Positions 57,104 through 64,000 of a stretch of DNA of 64,000 nt are shown piece after piece. The translations under genes and the position numbers were made by a program. Source of the stretch: Corbicula japonica (lineage: Eukaryota; Mollusca; Bivalvia; Venerida; Cyrenidae); assembly GCA_038501625.1 (NCBI GenBank), contig JAZAYU010001116.1, positions 21,236 to 85,235 of the forward strand. The letters are read 5' to 3'. The notes beneath the pieces are model-generated. The model made no database searches. It was not told the origin of the DNA and saw only the letters and a list, made by a program, of their open reading frames with translations. The stretch's first letter is position 1, and the number at the start of each line of letters is the position of its first letter.

Positions 57104-57569
57104 GAGAGTCTAAACATTTTTCCTATTGCCTAAAGTATGGTCAATTTTGTTAATTGAATTGGTTGTTTAATATAAACAATACCTCAAGACATTGGCCTAT
57201 CCTTAACGTAGTTATTGTAACAATCATTTTATATAAATATGACGGTTCTATATCAAATAAAAGAACGAAAGAAACATGGCTACACGGTTGTATCTTTACC
57301 ACTCGACGGGATAGATTATATTTTGCATTCGTATAAAAATACCAAAGCATCGTTAATGTAAAGTATATCAATTCCCGGATGATGTCAGTAAGAAATGTTA
57401 CGAAAGTAACGCTGTCTTAAATTAAACAAGACATTAAAATCCTTATAAAAATTTGAACGAATACATACTCATGTGAAGTTATATGCATTAGTCATTATGA
57501 TGAATCAGTTTATTTGGTCAACAGACATGAGATCTGTCTGAAAAAAAAATAGGATCTTATCTTGACCTT

Positions 57570-57730
57570 TTCTTGAACCTGTTGGGGTAATGGAAGGTAA
57601 GTGCACCCTGGAACCTGGTGTATACCCCCGTGGCAATTTGTTTTGCCACTGACCTTTCCAAGGCGGTAACCTAAAGTGTTTTTATTTTTTGTTAATGGTT
57701 TGTGGCGTCCAATTTGAATTGAGATACGTA
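57570..57730 (-). repeat. R copy
   Basis: Blocks gaacctgttggggtaatgga, ccactgacctttccaaggcg and ggtttgtggcgtcc; the distal end is missing. Confidence 0.6.
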
Positions 57731-57819
57731 TAGCACAATCTTGGGGCTAATTCCAGCGCGCTTGGCCGATAGAGATGAAAATGGAACACGACAAAAATGA
57801 AAATATTACAGGGTCGGGA

Positions 57820-58035
57820 CCCTGGAACCTTGTTTAAACCCCCGGTGGCAATTCGTTTTGCCACTGACCGTTCCAAGGCGGTAACCCAGAGTGTTATCAT
57901 TTTTGTTAATGGTTTGTGGCGTGCTGTTTGGATTGACATACTTAAAAACACATGCTTTCTTTCCCTCTCTTCTTTTTCTCTGCGTGGAAGGCTGTGATTT
58001 GTGAGTGTGGCGATTCCTGATATGCATATTTAACT
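57820..58035 (-). repeat. R copy
   Basis: Blocks ggaaccttgtttaaaccccc, ccactgaccgttccaaggcg, ggtttgtggcg and gcgattcctgatatgcatat. The overlapping minus-strand frame has counterparts only in other R copies. Confidence 0.65.
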
Positions 58036-58214
58036 TGTATGAAAAACCTCGAGCACCATAGAATTGTAGAACATGTTACATGTTCCAGAACTTCAAGTAC
58101 AAAAAGCATTTAATGTTAGTTGTAGATACATCGTTTTAAATTATTATAAACTTTTGAAATTTTGCTACAATTTGAACTTTGGCGGGTCGGAGCTAATTCC
58201 TGAAGATATCTTGA

Positions 58215-58450
58215 CGTGTTGGTCATATGAGAACCTGTTGGGTCAAGCGTTGATGTTGGTGCACCAAAGAACAAGACTTAAAAATCCAGGGTGGTTTCAT
58301 TTCTCAGTTCTCATTTTCGTTAAAAGTTTGAGTTGTCTATTATAAAACTGGTTATTTTATAGCATGTGCTCTCTCCCCTTCTTCGTTTTGCCTGTTTGAA
58401 TAGACTGTGTATTTTGGACGTGGCCATTCCACACAATGCCTATTTTACGT
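58215..58450 (-). repeat. R copy, diverged
   Basis: Blocks atgagaacctgttgggtcaa, gttggtgcacc and tgtattttggacgtggccat in R order. Confidence 0.5.
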
Positions 58451-58459
58451 TTTTTAATT

Positions 58460-60350
58460 AGGTGCATATATTACAATTAATTTAGAACAAACATTTGAAA
58501 TTGTTACAATTTCATTTTAAACTAAAGAAACTACGTCAAAATGTAAATATTTGTGACTTGTTTTGTAAATTGCTGAGAATCTTACTCATGTATATACTAC
58601 AGTGCATATATACTCTCGCATTTTCAGATTCGTTTCGAAAAAAAACAACAACATTAGAATAAGGATGAACGTGATTTCATCATTTTATGAATGCATTAAC
58701 ATTGTATAGGTGACTACATTTAACTATCCACTATGATATTGAATTGAAGACCAATCAAATCTTGTAAACAATTAATAAAGTTAACAATTCAGAATATTCT
58801 CTATTATTTCTAATTTACAAATTAATCATTCAACACTATTTTTATAGAAAAATAATATACACAATTATAATTTTTATAATCGTTTATCTGAACTTAGTTA
58901 AAAGGGCGTTACTTTATTGTATGCTTTTCAGTGAATTAAAGAATTTTCCCGGTGAAATAAAAGTGGTATTTCTCTGTTTTCAAACAGTGGAATATAATTT
59001 TATTTTCACTGATTTTTTTCTCGTTGGTACCTAAACGCACATAACATTCCAAATGAGAACGTTTAGATATCGGGCTCAAATTTGTATATTGGACATCATG
59101 ACGTAACATAATACACTTCATGAAAAGTTAAGTTTAAATCCATGATAGTAAACACAACTTAAATGTCTTTTTTTTCGGAATTTAATCCCCTTTCCTTAAG
59201 TTTAATTCAGACTTTTATTTGAAATTTAATTCAAATTTACAACAAATTATTCTTCCAAATTTACGTCGAATTTAATGACATCCTAATTTTTATTTAAATT
59301 TCATACGTACACTTTACTTTTTTAGAAATATACGGTAATATAAATGTAAATTAAATATACTTAAACATCACGTAAAATGAGAAATGACATTAAATTCCAA
59401 ATTTAATGCAAACTAAACTTTTAAATAGAAAATCACTGTCACTTATATGTTTATTATATTAATGTCATATATAAATGTGATATCATTAACAATTCCTGCC
59501 TTTTTTATATCAAACGTAACATGTATGAGATCATATATAATTTTACATTAAATAAATAACATATCATTAATAAAAGTACATGTAACTTCCAAAGTTTAGT
59601 CGAGTTTAACAGTTTTCTTTTTAAACATGTATGCATTTATACGTACGTTTACATGGACTTTCAATTGATACAATTTTAGTGGTTTTTTTATGTTCACTTT
59701 AAATTTAATACTAATTACAAACTTTAAATGCAAGAAATAATATGTAAGCACTCGCCACATTTATGTGAACTTTGGAATACAAATAAATAGTATAAATAAT
59801 TATATGTACTTAAACGTAAATTTTCATGCAGTGATAAACAAGCGGTTTTGGCGCCATTTCGGTCAAATTCACGCAAAGTTTGCATTAAAAGCATAAAATA
59901 AAAAGAAAATTTGTTTTTAACCAATGAAAGATACTCCGGAATCACGTATTTTTACACGTGGCTATGCCACTCGTGAAAATACGAATTTCAGAGCTCAATT
60001 GGAGAAATATATTTCTATCTTACACTGATAAAAAACATATGCTCTATTTTTCACAAGTTGTTTGTTCTGTTTCTTCCTGGAAATCAATAATCGAAAACTT
60101 TGCTTACAATACTAGATCTATTAATTTCTATTAAAACAAATAATTTAAATCATAGTGTTTTAAATATTAGTTTAAGAGAAATGTAATTTAAACACTCCGT
60201 GAACATTGAAAATCTCCGTAATTTCATAGTTAAAAATTCAACCTTATTGTTAGGGCTATTTAAAATACAGTCATAAAATAGTAAACATTAAGAAATAACT
60301 AAATTATAAATAAAACAATGAGATTATTAAAACAAATCAATTTAAAAAAA
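58460..60350. other. Gene-free AT-rich stretch
   Basis: First-intron sequence of copy B. Low-complexity aattt-rich runs at 59,160-59,420; no exon or recognisable element. Confidence 0.4.
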
Positions 60351-60373
60351 ACACCCAAAACAACATGTCTTAC

Positions 60374-60440
60374 CAGAAAAAGTACAGATGTGATCCGTTA
60401 AATTATGAATTTAATAAGTAATAAACATGCGGCTTTTCTG
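60374..60440 (-). promoter_or_regulatory. Candidate leader exon and core promoter of copy B
   Basis: On the minus strand a ttttctg|GTAAGAC donor at 60,374 is preceded by sequence alignable with 24,834-24,868 upstream of copy A (shared GAAAA, GTA, ATCC and GTTAAA spacing on the plus strand). Possible TATA-like motifs are tactatataatc upstream and a weaker tattaaattc at the copy-A position. Confidence 0.35.
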
Positions 60441-60459
60441 ATTATATAGTACGCTCTCC

Positions 60460-62750
60460 ACAGGCAAGGGGTTAATAGGATCGATGATAAATCTCATTAT
60501 TCAGAAGTAAACAAGCCAAGAGAAATCGCAGAAAATGTATTATGGAAACTTAGATCAATCACGTGATATTATGTTTATATTAAGCATGTTTTTCTTTTTC
60601 TTGCATAAGCATAAGCATATGCATGTACGATCGCGTGCATTTTTGAGCCAGTTGAATGTTTTTCCAGTGAGTAATTCGCATGAAAAGAAGATATTCATTT
60701 TGTTAACTGTTGGCTGTTAAACAATATTTTAGTATTACCCATTTGTCATGTGACTTCGAGTATTACAAACTGTCATGTGACAGTCTATAAATCCCATCTA
60801 ACCGAATATTTTGCAATGCATCATTTAAAAAAAACAGTTTCAACTAAATAATATGTACTAAGGCACTGCCTCTTATCGAGCTCTAGCTTTAATAATCTCA
60901 GATAATGATTTATATTAAAAATAATTTGTGTCTAACATTTGTTAGCCTACTCATGCACGATATAATTATTATGTGATTTTTCGGAGAATTTAAGTCTGCA
61001 TTAACTATCTCTGAATTCAACTGGGCAACTGGCAATCTGACTTTTACTAAACATTTGTGTTTTTAATGTGTAAAACACAAAGGCTTCTTGCTTTAATTTT
61101 ACAATCCAAGTATTTCCATTACCTCGATTAATGCAATATTGAATATTGATGAATTCTTCATTGATACATGTAATTTCTAATTATTATGTCACATTGTGCA
61201 TGAAAATTAATATATTATTTTATGAAAAATAAATCTTATTATTAAAATGTTACCTTGATTACACTTGAGTTTGTAACTTGTTGTTGCACAAAATTGTGCC
61301 ATGCTATTCAAATGTATATATATGCATGTAAATGAATAAAGTTAATATAATCTAGACCTAAAATGTACTGTTTTAATATACATCACATAAACACCAAAAT
61401 GAGATTTCAATTTGTAGTGTGATACATCATCTAGATTTTGGGGCATATTTGTGCAGTCATTTGAAAATATCTCCAGGAATGACAATGCCATAGGAATTTT
61501 CAGTTATTAACAACAGTAATTTGAAGCTATAGATGCTGTGTGAAAAATATTGTGACAATTTGGTTCATATTTGATGACAATAAGGTACATATTTGAGCCA
61601 AGTTACTTGAATTCATGTGCATGATAGGATTGCTTATTTAAGTTGAAAAATAGTTCAGCTATTGGGCCAAAATAGATGAAATAATCTTAATCAATTAAAC
61701 ACAAACATGTACAATGAAATGTAGTCTGATTATCCATATGTAACACTCCTTTACAGGTCTTAGTAACTGATTTGAAACAAAATGCTTCTTTATATCTATT
61801 TTCTTTACAAATATGAATTGCGGTTGCCAATCAAATCATGCATTAAAAATGTTGTTGGTCCATTTTTTTAAAATGTATAGTAACAATGTTAAGAGATTAT
61901 TGTTTACAAAAAATGTAAACCTGGCAACACATCAATTGGCAATAAAATACCATTATTCATAACCACTTTTGGACTTCTGTCTGGTAAGTATTTTATACAT
62001 GTAATATATATACTGGAAAATGTGAATTTCAAATTCTGAAGCTCATTCCAGCATGTCCAGTTGGTATTTTCTTGATTCTGTATGTTTTATTGCAGAAATG
62101 TAAGCAAAACTACTGTAAAATAGGTAAATTTCTCTTAAAAATACCATATATTAAAAAATGTAAACTTCTATACTGTTACAATTGCAAAAACATAAACATA
62201 CACAAGAAAAATCATTGTATTATTATTAGTGCAACTTCCAGTTTTCTGTGTAATAGTCCAGCTTAAGCAGATCCAAGTACCGGTATATTCAGATTTTCAC
62301 AATACAATATTTTAAATACATGTCATGTATTTAAAGAGGCCAAAACTCATTGACATGGCAAGAAATTTTTCTTCCTCTTCACAGCAATCTACATTTTTGT
62401 TTCAACAATTTAAATGATTATAAAAGCTTTGATGTTTTTATTTTCTTAAACACAACTGTTTGATGCTGAGCAAATTTAGTGACACCATGCATATTTAACA
62501 AAATTTGCAAAAATAAAACAAAACAAAACAGACACCTTGTAAATTGTGTATTTGATTATACATGTACCTCACATGCATATTTTGATTATGAAATCATGTT
62601 GAAATGTGCAAATGACAGAAAATATGGTTATAATAAAACACTTAAAATTAATTCCCAAAATGAACACTGACTTGATATTTGATGCTATTCTTGTTACACA
62701 TGTATTCTGCTTTCTGGTCAAACTGTTTGGTCCCAACTGATGATAATATT
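60460..62750. other. Gene-free AT-rich stretch
   Basis: Many short frames but no splice-flanked, motif-bearing candidate. No repeat with another copy in the window was recognised. Confidence 0.35.
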
Positions 62751-62759
62751 TTGTGGAGA

Positions 62760-62998
62760 TTAACCCTTTCTTCCATGTAAACACCTTCATGGCATGGAAG
62801 AACTGTGTAGATTCAGATCAACCAGCACATCTAGCCGTGATGTCTGATTAGGATCCGCAATTCTCACTTGGTTAAATCATTAGGTTATTTCTGACCAAAA
62901 AGTGAACAGTGCAGATCCTGATCGGATGTGCCAGCTAATCTGGATCTACACTGGTCTCACATGGGTAAAAAGGCATGTCTATAGAGTAAGAGGGTAAA
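62760..62998. mobile_element. piggyBac-like MITE (copy 2)
   Basis: Left end TTAACCCTTTCTTCC; right end gagtaagagggtaaa with a decayed TTAA. Inverted inner arms around gtgtagattcagatca and tctggatctacac, as in 3,266-3,506. Confidence 0.55.
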
Positions 62999-62999
62999 T

Positions 63000-64000
63000 T
63001 TCTCTTTTATTTAAAATCTCATTTTACAGTTTATTAAAATTAAAAGGGTAATAATCAGTAGTTTCTTTGAGAAAATTATTGTCTATGAAATTTATAAAAC
63101 CTGTAATTCCATACATGTAGGACAATCTGCTATGTATTTGACCAAAATATAAAAAAAAAATTGTGTCTGGAGATATCATGTCAAACAGGCCACAAGTCAA
63201 TTCAAGTTAACCGTAGTACTTGTAAGTCTAGTGTATATGACAATCACTGTAAAGAGTTAGTTTTGTTTTTAGACTTATATAAGCTTTTTAAAAATAGTAC
63301 CAGTATCATTGTTTAATTGATACCTAAAATTGTGCTTGCCATCCTGAAACCCAAGAACAAATAAAAACATCATCTGTGATTGTCATTTTTGTTTTAAAAA
63401 TTGGACTGTCATCAAAAAATAAATTAATTTATGTTAAAGTGACTGTCATAATCTGTTCCAAGGTGTTGATTTAATCAGTTTTGTCAGGGTGTCACATTGT
63501 TATATAAGATCACAATTTACAACACTTACAGTAAAAGTCAGAAGTGCTAATGCTATCAAGGTGTCATATTTAATAAATAAATAAATTTATTTCTAAACCA
63601 ATTTCCATGTTGGACAATGCAAAATACACAGCTTATGTTGCAACCATCAATATTTGATTCTGTGCTAGTGTAGACCAAGTGACTTTTGTAGACCAAGGTC
63701 ATTGATCAAAAGAGCATATTGACACATAAATGATGTCTTTTCTTTGGTTGCAACATTTTGTCAATTGTTTTCCCACCTGTTTTGTCATGATAGTCTTGGA
63801 CAAAAATCCGGAAAAAGTACATGTTGCTTTGTTAAAAAGTTTGTACAATATGTTCAGTCAATGAAGCAACTTGTTGAAAAATATTTTATAAAACATCATA
63901 AACTGACATAGAACATATTAACACAATGATAATAAAATAAAAATGTGGCTTATTTTGTGGCCTATTTGAGCTTTTTCAAAATAATTAAAGTGTGGACTAT
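63000..64000. other. Gene-free AT-rich right edge
   Basis: Nothing supported here. Short direct duplications such as gtagaccaa (63,670-63,695) are the only pattern noticed. Confidence 0.35.

Overview
The window looks like nuclear DNA of an invertebrate animal, most probably a bivalve mollusc. It is AT-rich and gene-poor. Its genes have GT-AG introns, it contains many dispersed repeats and satellites, and the sequence at 22,440-22,920 resembles satellite-like repeats I associate with bivalve genomes. The species call is inference: no rRNA, tRNA or mitochondrial marker is present. Working names used below: H (repeat with a central hairpin), R (SINE-like repeat), F (minisatellite-bearing TIR element), T and M (TIR elements).

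Genes. One family accounts for the real host coding sequence, all on the minus strand. Copy A (exons 20,786-20,999, 15,643-16,481, 14,558-15,397) and copy B (56,024-56,246, 54,256-55,097, 52,829-53,665) each splice in frame. They encode proteins of about 620 residues with a signal peptide, a somatomedin-B-like cysteine knot, a large cysteine-rich ectodomain and one C-terminal hydrophobic anchor. Copy C (36,829-39,041) is a disrupted pseudogene. Copy D (2,339-2,600) is a last-exon fragment. A and B share a candidate non-coding leader exon about 4 kb upstream. A, B and C all carry R in the intron after the signal exon, so whole genomic units were probably duplicated.

Mobile DNA. The most interesting object is 6,544-10,436. 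This 3.9-kb element has 390-420-bp terminal inverted repeats, AG...CT ends and a 6-bp target duplication (5 of 6 identical). It carries a 143-codon gene resembling the penton/minor-capsid-like proteins of Polinton (Maverick) elements, but no polymerase, integrase, ATPase, protease or major capsid gene. It looks like a non-autonomous Polinton derivative, with an interior filled by three tandem arrays. It sits inside an H copy whose hairpin has expanded into a 2.4-kb, 41-bp minisatellite (4,084-6,468). A second H copy has become a 655-bp satellite of about 6.6 near-identical units (28,100-32,413). Other elements are a 5'-truncated LINE with an open RT frame (49,400-51,205), piggyBac-like MITEs, F, T and M elements, and more than a dozen R copies.

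Layout: 0-4 kb repeats and copy D; 4-10.4 kb H, minisatellite and Polinton-like element; 10.4-14.2 kb repeats; 14.2-24.9 kb copy A with a 4.3-kb repeat-filled intron; 25-28 kb non-coding with candidate regulatory motifs; 28-32.4 kb satellite; 32.4-42.2 kb T elements, F and pseudogene C; 42.2-52.6 kb R copies, F, LINE and H; 52.8-60.4 kb copy B; 60.5-64 kb AT-rich sequence with one MITE.
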